Source: Palaemon carinicauda
Lineage: Eukaryota > Arthropoda > Malacostraca > Decapoda > Palaemonidae
Length of the DNA stretch: 64,000 bases
Reading direction: 5' to 3'
NCBI RefSeq assembly: GCF_036898095.1
Contig: NC_090761.1
Location: 43,564,454 to 43,628,453 of the forward strand
Shown here in pieces: positions 1 to 11,060 of this stretch. The notes beneath the pieces were generated by a model. It was not told the DNA's origin and did not search any database. It saw nothing but the letters and a program-made list of their open reading frames with translations. Position 1 is the first letter of the stretch. Each line of letters begins with the position of its first letter. Made by a program: the position numbers and the translations under genes.

Positions 1-914
1 AAGTTGCTAAATTTTTATTTATTTGTCCATCGACTGTATGGCGTGCACTGGGAAGTTTAGTTTAACAGTTTGAAGGTTTATGTCACTAGAAACTCATGAA
101 ATTAGGTTAATTTCGTAGAAGGGTGCTTCCACGCCCCTTTGTTATGGTTTGGGAAAAGTGAGAACTTGAGTACCCTAAATATTTGATGAGGCCACACACT
201 CATAAAATAACGCATTTCTCATATGCTAATCGTCATACAATTCATTTTTTCCCTGCGTTAAATATCAAATACATTGTTCCGTAGCCTAACCTGTTATCCT
301 ACTTTTGCCAGCCTACCGTAGTCTGGATTGGTTTTATTTACAATACACCTCTGTGTATTTATTTAATCTTGTTCGTTCTAATCAATCATCTTCTCAACTT
401 TTCTCCTAAATACTCCTTTTTTTGGAGCAAGATACAATTTACTCAATCTTTGGAGTCTTTGTAATTAGTTAGGGCAGAATGGGTGTAAAATTTCAAGTTA
501 TGGCAGAGAAAACACATTTTAAAAGAGCAATAAACAAAACATCGTCTAACTTGAGGTTCTCCACCTAACTTAAACTAGGTTATCCATACCTACTTGCTTA
601 CTGAGGACTGCTCCCCCGGATGACCCCCTTAGACTGCCATATTCTTATTTACCTTTAAGGTAATTCTATACAATAGACCGACTACAACCGACCCGTAGAA
701 TGTCAACAAATAAATGAAAAATATACTGTTAGTAAAGGATATAGATAATTAATGTATTTTTCATTGGTTTATTATACATCCAAGAAGGTAATGTATAGAG
801 AAGAAAAGGCTTGTTTTACCATTATAAACTGTTTCCCTAGTATGTTTTCCCCACCCAAAACCCTGAGTTCCCACTGGGGGTCCCCCATTATTGGCAGATT
901 TAGATAAATATATA
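1..914. other. Upstream flank, no gene recognised
   Basis: AT-rich sequence with no convincing reading frame. The segment 841-895 (runs of C around a short ACCCAAAACCC block) reappears in inverted orientation near 7640-7690 and 8970-9030, so part of it belongs to a dispersed repeat. It may lie upstream of the host gene or inside a 5'-UTR intron. Confidence 0.5.
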
Positions 915-1088
915 TTTTTCAATATTTAACTTAGCTGGTGATTATAATAGCTGCAACTCTGTTGCTCGACAGAAAAACTCTACGGAAAAATTCGCCAGCG
1001 ATCGCTACACAGGTAGGGGGTGTACTCAACAGCACCATCTGTCGTTCAGATACCCAGTACTCATTGTAAACAAAGAACTCAATTTTCT
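915..1088 (+). repeat. Left inverted terminal repeat, DIRS copy 1
   Basis: This is the reverse complement of 7212-7404 apart from the longer right tip. It contains the conserved GCCAGCGATCGCTACACAGG block (984-1015 area) seen in the family's ITRs. The element probably starts at the T-run at 915, because the ICR centre predicts exactly this end. Confidence 0.9.
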
Positions 1089-1286
1089 AACTGTCGAGCT
1101 ATCGACAAGACGCTCTTATTCGCTGTTGCTAAACTGGAGTTTTTTCACAACTAATTGGTGAAGTACTTTATTCTAGTTTTGAGCTTTCGCTATGCAGGTG
1201 TTTTATCTTCATCTTAAATCTTGAACTCGTTTTGGATAGATTTAATTATGGTGACAAAGAGAGTATGGACTTTCTTTCACTTTTAA

Positions 1287-3916
1287 ATGGCCGACCCTTC
1301 CCTTAGACGGAAGTGTGTTTAGGCTTTTAGTAATTCTTATCACGTTATAGATTTTCCTCTATATATTTTATATCTCTCCGCCTTTATTAGGCCTCTTCGA
1401 TTAACTTTCCATTTATTATAAACAATAAAAATAAATTTTAATGTTTTGTTTATATAGACCTTTCCTGAGAGTAGGCGGTCCTAACTTGGAAACCGAAGTT
1501 AATCAACGTTGAGCCCTTTATATCGTAATTAGCTTTTAAAGAGCTAAGGATTTAAAACTTTTTAAATGTAATATTTTATGAAAGAATTTCTTTGATAGTC
1601 TTCGTACTGTTTTCAAAGATGAACTAACGTTTAGTTTATTTATGCTACGCAGTTGTTGACGTTCAGGACGTTCAACATGCGCTCTATCGTTACGATAGAG
1701 AGAGAGTGTATCACGGTTTCACTTTGCAGTAAGAGTAAATCGATTCTGACGTTTTGTTCATTCTTTCTTAGCTTAAATGTTTTAAATTCTAATTTAAAGG
1801 AACTTTTTATTGAAAAACCTTTCAGTTTTTTCCTTTAGTCAAATAACATGTTTTTTTTTTGACGAAATATAATTGGGCTCTTCTCTTAGGTGCGAAATCA
1901 AGAGAGAAAGAGAGAGAGAGATAGAGACGGAGGGAGAGAGAGGAGAGAAAACGTTCCGTTCAAGCGGGTAACGTTGTTCTCGTGTTACTCGCGTCCCTAG
2001 TCGCTGTACAGGGAGGAAGGATAAAACGTTTTTAGGTTTTTATTCTCGTCCCCAGGCTATGTGCGGTGAGAGATTGAAAACGTAGTTATATGAACTAGTG
2101 TTTAGTCTCTTTCCCAGCCACTGATTTTTTTATCTTAAAATATGTTTTCTGTTTTTTGCTGGTATTAATGAGCTTGCATTATACGACTGATTTCGCAATT
2201 ACTACCTTTTAATGAAGGGTAGAATTGCGTGTTTCAGGTAGAAATAAGTGCAAAACAGAAAATCGAAGTGATAAAGTGATATGCGCAAAGTGTTACAGTG
2301 TTACGTCCGAGGCGCAAAGTGTTACAGTGTTGCGTCCGAGGGTTCGTCTGTTCGTGCCTGTCGTTCACCTAGTCCGGGACCTCTTACATGCTCCCAAGCC
2401 CAGGGGAGAAGTAATGTCAAACGACTTATGGGTTCGAGAGGCCTTGACCAACGAACAGACGTTTTTCCCTCTATGGTATCGGGTGTATCTTACCAAGATC
2501 TCCCCTACCATAAGACGAGAGAGACGTTGTTTCTCCTCGTCATCCGAAGGCTTTTCGCATAAGAAACCTGTCACAAGGTTTCGAAGCCCTTAAGCGAAAG
2601 TCAGTCCTTTCAGGACAGGTCCAGCGTCCTGGTTACAACCATTAGGACAGCTCTGACCCTTTGCAGTCATCGGATAACTGCTCGCCGCCTAACAAAAGCG
2701 TAACACAGACTCCGAGAGTCTTTTTTTGTAGGCAAAGTGTTGCGGTCACAGACGTTACCCTCGTCTCTTACCACAACCATTTCCGTTGATCCTTAATGGG
2801 TTGTATGGCAAGACATGCAGTATATGCTTGCCTCCCTTATGGAAGACTATTCTACCGATTAGTCCGTTGAGTCTAGCCGTTTATCTCATCGATATCCTGG
2901 CTTTCAGCCAACCTAACGTTCCTTTGTGCTTACTGTTGACGTTGGCGTAGCTTAGTCACGTCAGTCAGGTTGTTTAGAACCACACTCGATGCGGTCTCGT
3001 GTGGTTTTTCAGCCTTATTTGGACGTTAGGCCACTTGCTGATGCTCCTGTTGACGTTCAAGACGTTCACTAACAATCGGAGTTGACTTGTTTTGACGCTG
3101 TGCGTCAACCTCCGCATTCTAGAGTCGTTTTGACTGCTCAGTCTAGGCAGTCAAAGCAGTCTCGAGTGGACGCTGTGCGTCCTCGCGCACCTGTTGTGGT
3201 TGACAGTTCAGTTGTTAACAGTTCACAGACTGTCAAGCAGTTACATGACGTTGCGTTCTGGTCCGCTACTAATGCACCAGTGAGTGTGGACTCTGCTTGT
3301 AAAGCATTGCCACCACGGTAGATCTCTCCCTTGCTTGAGACTCAGCTTTTATCGGACAAGGTTCCTGTAGATGAGGAAGTTGCTGTTCTCCCTCCTACTG
3401 ATATTCCCTTGAGCACTCTGTCAGATGGAGAGGAGCCTAAAGCTGCTTAGCCTCCTATGGACTTTAATTAAATCATGATGATTTTTTTTAAGGATCTTCG
3501 TCCGGATCTTTTTGTAACTGCTGCTCCTCGTTCGCCTAAACGTCAGAGCTTACACTAGGCCTAGCTACTTCGAAGCCGTTGTTTTTAAGCTAGTGCTCTC
3601 TCGCTCTCCTAGAGAGCGTTACGTTGGCTAGGCGACTGGTTTTTCACCAGGAGGAGTTTGGGGGATACAGCCTTTGCTTTCCCTTCTTTTAAACTGGTTT
3701 ATAGAGCAAGAGTCTGATATGACACGAGAGAAGTTCTCGGCTTGGGAGTTCATGCCTCTGCCCAGATAGACTTCTCAATTCTGGTAGACTCTCCCTGGCG
3801 CCTAGCCAGGAGACGCTCCAAGTTGTTTACAGGTCAACTTCACAGCTGTTTTCGAGCCTTTGAAGTTTTGCTGTACAATTATGTCACGCATAACAAGGCT
3901 TTCAGGGATGGTAAAC
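1287..3916 (+). pseudogene. Decayed gag of DIRS copy 1 (first gag block)
   Basis: The gag start is still visible at 1287 (Met-Ala-Asp-Pro-Ser, as in copy 3), but the frame closes within about 12 codons. The next 900 bases are AT-rich, non-coding, and shared with copies 2 and 5. From 2280 on, gag-like pieces appear in mixed frames: the SPGPL..SQAQGRSN region at 2341-2420, the FDAVRQPP region at 3085-3320, and the capsid-like GLGVPASAQ-type segment around 3740-3915. Many stops rule out a functional protein. The block ends at a residual RDG motif, where the sequence jumps back to an earlier gag position. Confidence 0.8.
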
Positions 3917-4547
3917 GGTTCCGCCTCAGTCGCTAACCCCGTCTGTTGCCACACCTGCTCCCGTAGACCCTAAATGGGCTTTGCTGCAAGACATGCAGTC
4001 CAAGCTTGCGTCCTTGATAGAGGACTTAAATGCGGAGAAGGTTGCTACCGAACCTTCTGGCCAACAACCTTCCAACCGGTCGGTTGTGCGCCCTGTTGAC
4101 GCTGAGTTAACCTACTCGCGTCTGCCAGTTGAGGTGGTTCCTCCACCGATGCGACCCAGTGTGGGTTGCCAGCCGCACGTTGACGTTAAGCGACGCTCGG
4201 AGGTGGTTGTTGACGTTCAGGACGTTCAACAACCAGCAGAGGTGACTTGTTTTGACGCAGTGCGTCAACCTCAGCAACCCGGTAGGGTGTTGACTGCACA
4301 ACCCAGACGGTCTAGACAGTCTCGGGTTGACGCTGTGCTTCCTCGCGCACCCATGGTTGTTGACAGTTCACAGACTGTGCAGCAGTTCCATGATATTGCG
4401 TCCGGCTCCGTCACGCATCCACCAGTGCGACCGGACTCAGCGAGCCAGACGTTGCCCACTCCGTTGCCGTTTCCTCATCAGTTTTCGGATGAGGAACCCT
4501 CTGATGAGGACGTTGCTGAACAACAAGACGATCAGCCCCCAGAATAG
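3917..4547 (+). pseudogene. Second, partial gag block (ORF 3981-4547), DIRS copy 1
   Basis: This repeats the middle of gag already passed in the first block. It starts at the codons matching copy 3 near 20583 and runs through the low-complexity Pro/Gln/Ser region. An open frame of 188 codons begins at 3981 (MLQDMQSKLASL) and ends at 4545-4547 just after the acidic DEEPSDEDVAEQQDDQ stretch. It lacks both the N-terminal Cys-rich region and the C-terminal capsid-like region. The stop arises at the joint where gag is fused to the RT C-terminal segment. Whether the short protein is made is unknown. Confidence 0.75.
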
Positions 4548-5507
4548 ATCAAGCCCTGCTATCCATCCAGAAGATGCTGAAGAAGGAACGCTGCTCAGTC
4601 AGGCTGTGGATGAGTCTGGTAGGGACGCTGTCATCCGTGGAACAATTTGTGTCACTAGGAAGACTACACCTCCGTCCTCTTCAATACCATCTAGCTTTTC
4701 ACTGGAAAAAGGACAAGACGCTAGAAGCGGTCTCGATCCCGGTTTCCGAAAAGATAAAGTCTTGTCTGACTTGGTTGAAAGGACAATATCAACCTAAGAG
4801 AGGGTCTTCCCCTGGCTGTTCAGACTCCCAACCACGTTCTCTTCTCGGACGCATCGGACGTAGGCTGGGGTGCGACATTAGACGGTCGGGAATGCTCGGG
4901 AATATGGAACTCGAGTCAAAGGACAATGCATATCAACTGCAAGGAGCTACTGGCAGTACGTCTGGCCTGGAAAAGCTTCAGGTCTCTCCTTCAAGGCAAA
5001 GTGGTAGAGGTGAACTCGGACAACACCACGGCTTTGGCGTACATCTCCAAGCAAGGAGGGACCTACTCTCTGACGTTGTACGAGATCGCAAGGGACCTCC
5101 TCACCTGGTCAAAAGGTCTAAACATATCACTAGTAACGAGGTTCATCCAAGGCAACTTGAATGTCATGGCAGATTGTCTCAGTCGGAAGGGACAAATAAT
5201 TCCAACAGAATGGACCCTCCACAAGGATGTATGCAAGAGACTTTGGGCCTCCTGGGGCCAGCCAACCATAGATCTCTTCGCAACCTCGATGACCAAGAGG
5301 CTCCCAATATTTTGCTCACCAATCCCGGACCCAGCAGCAGTTCATATAGATGCCTTTCTCCTAGATTGGTCACATCTAGATCTATATGCATTCCCTCCGT
5401 TCAAGATTGTCAACAAGGTACTGCAGAAGTTCGCCTCTCACGAAGGGACAAGGTTGACGCTAGTTGCTCCCCTCTGGCCCGCGAGAGAATGGTACTTCGA
5501 TGGCTAG
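4546..5507 (+). pseudogene. RT tail, RNase H and MT-like region, frameshifted, DIRS copy 1
   Basis: The segment begins after the RT catalytic motif, at the sequence equivalent to copy 3 position 23015. The frame from 4574 (MLKKERCSVRLWMSL) is broken near 4774-4780 by a one-base insertion relative to copy 3. The correct frame resumes in the open stretch 4926-5507, which carries RNase H residues (CKELLAV, NSDNTTALA, MADCLSR) and the DIRS C-terminal block ending LVAPLWPAREW. A 10-bp deletion after that removes the usual YR start overlap. No RT activity is possible from this copy. Confidence 0.82.
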
Positions 5508-6672
5508 TAGACGTTCCCAGAACACTTCCCCTAAGGGTGGACCTTCTACGTCAGCCACACGTAAAGAAGGTACACCAAGGCCTCCACGCTCTTCGTCTGA
5601 CTGCCTTCAGACTATCGAAAGACTCTCGAGAGCTAGAGGCTTTTCGAAGGAGGCAGCCAGAGCGATTGCTAGAGCAAGGAGAACATCCACCCTTAGAGTC
5701 TACCAATCGAAGTGGGAAATCTTCCGAAACTGGTGCAAGTCAGTATCCGTATCCTCGACCAGTACCTCTGTAACTCATATAGCTGACTTCCTCTTATATC
5801 TGAGGAAAGAACGATCTCTTTCAGCTCCCACTATCAAGGGTTACAGAAGCATGTTGGCATCAGTCTTCCGTCACAGAGGCTTAGATCTTTCCAACAATAA
5901 AGATCTACAGGACCTCCTTAAGTCTTTTGAGACCACGAAGGAACGTCGTTTGGTTACACCTGGTTGGAATTTAGACGTGGTACTAAGATTCCTTATGTCA
6001 GACAGGTTCGAGCCGCTACAATCAGCCTCCCTGAAAGATCTCACCTTAAAGACTCTTTTCCTGGTATGCTTAGCCACAGCTAAAAGAGTCAGTGAGATTC
6101 ATGCCTTCAGCAAGAACATCGGATTCTCATCTGAAACGGCTACATGTTCTCTACAACTTGGTTTTCTAGCCAAAAACGAGCTGCCTTCTCGACCTTGGCC
6201 AAAATCGTTCGGTATTCCAAGCTTATCGTATATGGTTGGAAATGAACTAGAAAGAGTCTTATGCCATGTAAGAGCTCTTAAGTTCTATTTAAAACGAACT
6301 AAACCTTTACGAGGCCCGTCTGAAGCTTTATGGTGTTCAGTTAAGAAACCATCTTTGCCTATGTCAAAGAATGCTTTATCCTATTTTATCAGACTGTTAA
6401 TACGAGAAGCTCATTCCCATCTGAATGAGGAAGACCAAGCTTTGCTGAAGGTAAGGACACACGAAGTTAGAGCTGTCGCAACTTCCGTGGCCTTTAAACA
6501 AAATAGATCTCTGCGAAGTATAATGGACGCAACCTATTGGAGAAGCAAGTCAGTGTTCGCGTCTTTTTATCTTAAGGATGTCCAGTCTCTTTACGAGAAC
6601 TGCTACACTCTGGGACCATTCGTAGCAGCGAGTGCAGTAGTGGGTGAGGGTTCAACCACTACAATTCCCTAA
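5500..6672 (+). CDS. Tyrosine recombinase (YR), DIRS copy 1, open frame
   Basis: A frame of 390 codons from ATG 5500 encodes a DIRS-type tyrosine recombinase. DIRS elements use such an enzyme, instead of a DDE integrase, to insert a circular DNA intermediate. Visible features are an N-terminal core-binding region (VYQSKWEIFRNWCK), the first catalytic Arg in AKRVSEIHA, the HEVRAVATS box giving His and the second Arg, and the nucleophile Tyr in SFYLKD. The frame is complete although this element has lost its RT, so it may have been kept open or may simply be recent. The usual start used by copies 3 and 4 is removed by a 10-bp deletion; the in-frame MASRR start is retained. Confidence 0.88.
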   Translation: MASRRSQNTSPKGGPSTSATRKEGTPRPPRSSSDCLQTIERLSRARGFSKEAARAIARARRTSTLRVYQSKWEIFRNWCKSVSVSSTSTSVTHIADFLLYLRKERSLSAPTIKGYRSMLASVFRHRGLDLSNNKDLQDLLKSFETTKERRLVTPGWNLDVVLRFLMSDRFEPLQSASLKDLTLKTLFLVCLATAKRVSEIHAFSKNIGFSSETATCSLQLGFLAKNELPSRPWPKSFGIPSLSYMVGNELERVLCHVRALKFYLKRTKPLRGPSEALWCSVKKPSLPMSKNALSYFIRLLIREAHSHLNEEDQALLKVRTHEVRAVATSVAFKQNRSLRSIMDATYWRSKSVFASFYLKDVQSLYENCYTLGPFVAASAVVGEGSTTTIP

Positions 6673-7074
6673 TTCCATAACCTTTTTAATCTTTCTCTTG
6701 AAATGTTTTTATTGTTGTTTTTGGGTTGTCCGGAAGGCTAAGAAGCCTTTCGCATCCTGGTTGATTTGGCGGGTGGTCAAAGTCATTTCTTGAGAAGCGC
6801 CTAGATTAGAGGTTTTGATGAGGTCCTGTTGTATGGGTTGCAACCCTTGATACTTCAGATCCTAGGGGTCGCTCAGCATTCTAAGAGGATCGCGAGGCTC
6901 CGTAAGGAAGACGTACTTAAAAAGGCAGAGTAATTGTTCAAGTCGACTTCCTTACCAGGTACCTATTTATTTTGTTTTTGTTATTTTGATAACTTCTAAA
7001 ATGAAATAAAAATTCTTAGCTCATATGATGTAAACATATTTTGCTGGTCTCTACCCACCCCCCTGGGTGTGAAT

Positions 7075-7162
7075 CAGCTATTATAATCACCGGCTAAGTT
7101 AAATATTGAAAAATGTTATTTTGATAAAATAAATTTTTGAATATACTTACCCGGTGATTATA
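7075..7162 (+). repeat. Internal complementary region (ICR), DIRS copy 1
   Basis: The first half is the reverse complement of the left element end and the second half is the reverse complement of the right end, meeting at the GAAAAATGTT joint. The ICR therefore reads as the antisense of the circle junction, which fits the DIRS replication model in which it templates end repair. Confidence 0.9.
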
Positions 7163-7211
7163 AATTAAAGGACCCTCCCTTCCTCCCCAATAGAGACGCA
7201 GTGGACCGAGG

Positions 7212-7404
7212 AGAAAATTGAGTTCTTTGTTTACAATGAGTACTGGGTATCTGAACGACAGATGGCGCTGTTGAGTACACCCCCTACCTGTGTAGCGATC
7301 GCTGGCGAATTTTTCCGTAGAGTTTTTCTGTCGAGCAACAGAGTTGCAGCTATTATAATCACCGGGTAAGTATATTCAAAAATTTATTTTATTATCAAAA
7401 TAAC
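7212..7404 (+). repeat. Right inverted terminal repeat, DIRS copy 1
   Basis: Inverted match to 915-1088, with a right-only tip that contains ACCGGGTAAGTATATTC. The end at about 7404 is set by the ICR centre. Confidence 0.88.
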
Positions 7405-7595
7405 ATATTTCTAAAATTATTCATTTCCGGCAGGAACGAGTGTCATTTTCGAAGAGAGCGGACCTTTTTCTATAGAAAAAAGTAGTTTTTTTTCCTAGGT
7501 TGCATTACCCTTTAATAAACTACAATAATACCCTAATAATTTTGAAAATGTTTATTTTTCTGATGAATTACTTAGTGCTTTATTTAAAGCTGGCC

Positions 7596-7626
<31 letters not shown>

Positions 7627-8183
7627 GAGGAGGAACAGTATTTTTACCTATTTGTTAACCTTTCCAGTGGGAAATCAGGGTTTTTGGGTGTGGAATGAAT
7701 TTAAGAATCCGTTTTAACATACGAATAATAGCACATGTAGAATTAGCAATAAACAAGGCCACCAGCTAACCTAAACAAACCACTTAACCCAACCTAATCT
7801 AACTTTACCTAACGTAGTAGCTGTATCCTTACCTACTGGGGGAGGGTCTTTGCCCTGCAGCAACCCTCCTCTTACACAGCCATATTATATATAAGATAGC
7901 CCAAAACGTTAGGCTGGAGGGTAAAGGCGAGCTTCACCTTTCCGACCGATACCCAATGCATAATAACCTCACAAATGAATGAGCACCAATCATTTATAGT
8001 TTTGTGAGAAATTCTTGATTAATTTTCAGCAAATTTATAACTAAATTTAACACCAATATAATTGTATACAAGTAACAAATTAGATTCTACTGTATATTAA
8101 ATGAGACATCAAACCAAGTTCCCTTAAAAATGGATATGTAAAAGCTACGCTTTTTTTTTTTTTTTTTTTTTTTCTTTTTTTTT
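7405..8183. other. Intergenic or intronic spacer with poly-T tracts
   Basis: No gene seen. Long T-runs lie at about 7598-7626 and 8151-8178. A C-rich block at 7640-7690 is an inverted relative of 841-895, and the segment 7735-7990 shows loose similarity to 510-720, suggesting a dispersed repeat on both sides of copy 1. Confidence 0.5.
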
Positions 8184-8834
8184 TTATATATATATACTTT
8201 TTTTCAATACAATATGCCTTCCGTCACATTGAAATGCTTTAGAACCACAGGTGGGGCAAATAGTGTCACTTGCACTTTTAATAACACTGTGATCTTGGCA
8301 GTAATTTATTATTCTTTCGATGTTACCACAATAATTCAAAACAAAATCTGTATAATTTAAATAACTGAGACGAGAACTTGGGAGAAAATCCACAGAAATT
8401 GATGTGAAAGGAGATGGTAAATGAGAAACAGCACCAGAAATTGAAGGTTCACACGCCTCCATGGCTCTCAAAAGATTGGAAAAATTAGCCATGGAAATTG
8501 TGTGGAAAGTGTCGAAGTGTGTTAGTTTCTTAGTAAAACTATCACCTGATTGGGTATTCAAATCATGTGTTACAAGTTTTGTTGAAATGCTAGTCTCAAG
8601 TAAAATGTGGATAATAATCATTGGTTAAAAACTATGATGTTTGGGTGCCCTCTTGCTATGTAGAATACGGTTAATGATGCAATAATGATAATCTATGTTT
8701 TTAACATACGAACAAACAAACGAGAGCTCAGTCTGAAGAGGAATATTGTATAGAATTACAACCTTAAGACTAAGTCTCAACCCTGTGTTTGTTTCACAAC
8801 CAGGTTTACTTTTGGCAAGGTATTGTAACACCAT
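8184..8834 (-). pseudogene. Unrecognised minus-strand reading frame with one stop
   Basis: Two stretches in the same minus frame (8834-8625 and 8621-8184) are separated by a single stop, giving about 216 codons. Near the end is a CPTCGSKAFQC motif, which could be a zinc-binding knuckle. The rest is not low-complexity and has no recognised domain. It could be a decayed transposon protein, a host pseudogene, or a chance open frame in AT-rich DNA. No neighbour gives context. I do not assign a function. Confidence 0.3.
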
Positions 8835-9390
8835 TAATCATAATATTTTGTAAATCATAAAACGGTATTATTATAGAAAAGCATGGAAAAAGTTCTACTA
8901 ATAAAGGAATGCAGTTTTATATAGAAAAACTCCCATCTTCTTTGAAAATGACACAAACTCTAATATACCTTATGGTAATGGGGCCCCCCAGTGGGCTTTG
9001 GGGTTTTGTGTGGGGAAAATTTACGGGCAGATCAATAAATAATGATAAAGTTTAACATTTTCTTCCCTCTGGGATGCATAATAAATCCACAAAACATAGG
9101 CAACCCTGAAATATATATTTTTCTCTTGTGTTTACATTTTATAAAGAACATGTATTCGATCGCGTACGTTCATTTGTACATACCTTGTGACCTGGGTAGT
9201 TTTGTGACACTTGGGAAGGAGGGTCTATGCTGTTTCCTGGCTTGATCAGTGGTCTGGAGCAGTAATATACATTGCATAGCCAATAGAGTTATCAATCTCA
9301 GAGTCTTTGAAAAAGTACAATAGTCCTGCACTGTCGTATGGGAAGACAGTGACCTTCCTTGCACACCAGTCTGCATATCAGTGTGTTAAC
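8835..9390. other. Spacer, no gene recognised
   Basis: Contains a C/G-rich repeat block at 8970-9030 that is an inverted copy of the block at 841-895. Otherwise nothing recognisable. Confidence 0.4.
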
Positions 9391-9999
9391 TAGTTTTGGA
9401 ATAGAAGGGATGCCATCGTTTCCCATTTCTCAAAATAAGTTAGCCCAGAGGTAGCTGTTTCAATTTAGAACTTTTCGGTGTAGCTGGCAACTTCCATTCT
9501 TCTGAGGAGTTGCATGGAGAAGTGGAGAACTGCTTCACAGGACTCCCTGATACAGCATGTATCTTCCTTCAATTGCATTGCCCCTTTGAATGGAACTGCA
9601 GCGAAACCCTTGGTTTTGGCCATCCCCAGCACAATATGGTGTAAGGAAGGGTCCAGTGCCTGCTCCTAGACCCCAATTGACACCATTCGCAACTTCTTCC
9701 CGGAAATAGCCTGTGAAGGCAGTTTTTTAGCTACCCAACTTGGTTCCTAAAGGAATGGCAGCAGTTGGGAATGGAGGAGGAGAGGGAAATGTTGTTGCTG
9801 GCATTCCCCGTCTCCTGCTGCTGAGAGTAAGGGGATGCCTGACTTGCCATTGGGCAACCTGGAAGACACACTGGGCCAAACTGTGGGTAGTGAGTGTCCT
9901 TTGTGACAGTTAATTACTACCCCTTCAAGACTTTTCCTCTGATCCTCCAACGATGTCGAAAGCTCTGTCCCTACACGGATAGAGGTAGAAGGGCTGTTG

Positions 10000-10460
10000 G
10001 AGAAGAAAGTTTGTTGAAGTCATTGGAGACGAGTCTTCAGACTTCTACAGTTTGTTCTTCTTGATCGAAAAGTCAACTTGGGACTGGAGACTGGTCATCT
10101 AACTTCTTTGAATAAGTTTGTTTGACAAACAAAGTTGAGAATAAAAACAGTACAGTCTTTGCTGTTTCATCAGAGAGGGAGATTTCATGCTTCTGATGGA
10201 TGTGAAGGAATCGTACCTTCAAGTATGTGTACCTGTCCTTTCGAAACTATCTCTGCCTCTCCCTATACGGTACGGTTTACTAGTATAAGACTATGTACTT
10301 CAGACTGTGCATGGTTCCCCGGGTGTTCTCATGGGTGTTTATCATGGTTGCAACTTCGGTCCACTCGTGTGGTCCAGATGTACTGTATTTTGATAATTGG
10401 CTGGTCCTGGCTTCCCCAGAGTGGTAGTTGCTACAAGATCAAGATCAGGGGCATAAGCAT
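10000..10460 (+). pseudogene. DIRS reverse transcriptase remnant, family B
   Basis: Reading across several frameshifts gives segments aligning with the copy 4 RT: a counterpart of the FYNRLFLVAKKTGGWRPVLD region near 10035-10100, LLMDVKESYLQV near 10190-10220 matching VSLDLKDAYFHV, and the catalytic-region remnant ending in a Leu-Ala-Gly-Pro stretch near 10380-10410. The YLDD-type motif is damaged. It is clearly non-functional, and divergent enough from copies 1-5 to be a separate family. Confidence 0.6.
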
Positions 10461-10462
10461 AT

Positions 10463-10560
10463 CCCTTGCAGGAATATAGAGACGTTCTTTATTGGTCCTG
10501 TGGTGGCTACACAACAAATGGTTAAGAATGCCTCAGGCTCCTTAATGGACAAGTAGCAGA
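10463..10560 (+). pseudogene. YR C-terminal trace, family B
   Basis: This stretch closely resembles 54515-54630 and corresponds to the end of the recombinase after the catalytic Tyr (the ENCYTLGPFVA region of family A). It is joined almost directly to the RT remnant, so RNase H and most of YR have been deleted. Confidence 0.5.
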
Positions 10561-10572
10561 TGGTAATAACCA

Positions 10573-11060
10573 TTTATTATTATCATTATTATTATTATTA
10601 TTACTACTACTACTACTACTACTACTACTATTCGCTAAGCTACAACTCTAGTTGGAAAAGCAGGATGCTATAAGCCCAGGGGCTCCAACAGGGAAAATAG
10701 CTCTGTGAGGAAAGGAAACAAGGAAAAATGAAATGTTTTAAGAAGAGCAACAATATTAGAATAAATATCACTTTATAAACTATAAAAACTTTAACAAAAC
10801 AAGTGGAAGAGAAATAAGATATAAGATAGAACAGTGTGCCTGAGTGTACCCTCAAGCAAGAGAACTCTAACCCAAGACAGTGGAAGACCATGGTACAGAG
10901 GCTAAGGCATTACCTAAGATTAGAGAACAATGGTTTGATTTTGGAGTGTCCTTCTCCTAGAAGAGCTGCTTACCACAGTTAAAGTGTCTCTTCTACCCTT
11001 ACAAAGGAAAGTGGCCACTGAACAATTACAGTGCAGTAAGAAGAATTGTTGGTAATCTCA
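10573..11060 (-). mobile_element. LINE 3' end with trinucleotide tail (copy a)
   Basis: This is the reverse complement of 35205-35650 over roughly 450 bases. On the minus strand it ends with the CCCTGTTGGAGCCCCTGGG block followed by a trinucleotide microsatellite (plus-strand ATT then ACT repeats, 10573-10631), a typical 3' tail of a non-LTR retrotransposon. No coding part is present, so it is a 5'-truncated copy. Confidence 0.75.

Larger units (their letters stand above)
915..7404 (+). mobile_element. DIRS retrotransposon copy 1 (non-autonomous, YR intact)
   Basis: The ends are inverted repeats and an internal complementary region at 7075-7162 is the reverse complement of the joined right and left termini. 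This is the defining layout of DIRS elements. Inside are a decayed gag, a second partial gag, an RNase H/MT-like segment and an open tyrosine-recombinase frame. The RT catalytic core is missing. The structure is the same as copy 5, including a gag-to-RT deletion joint near 4540. No protease, DDE integrase or long direct repeats are seen, so this is not an LTR element. Confidence 0.93.
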
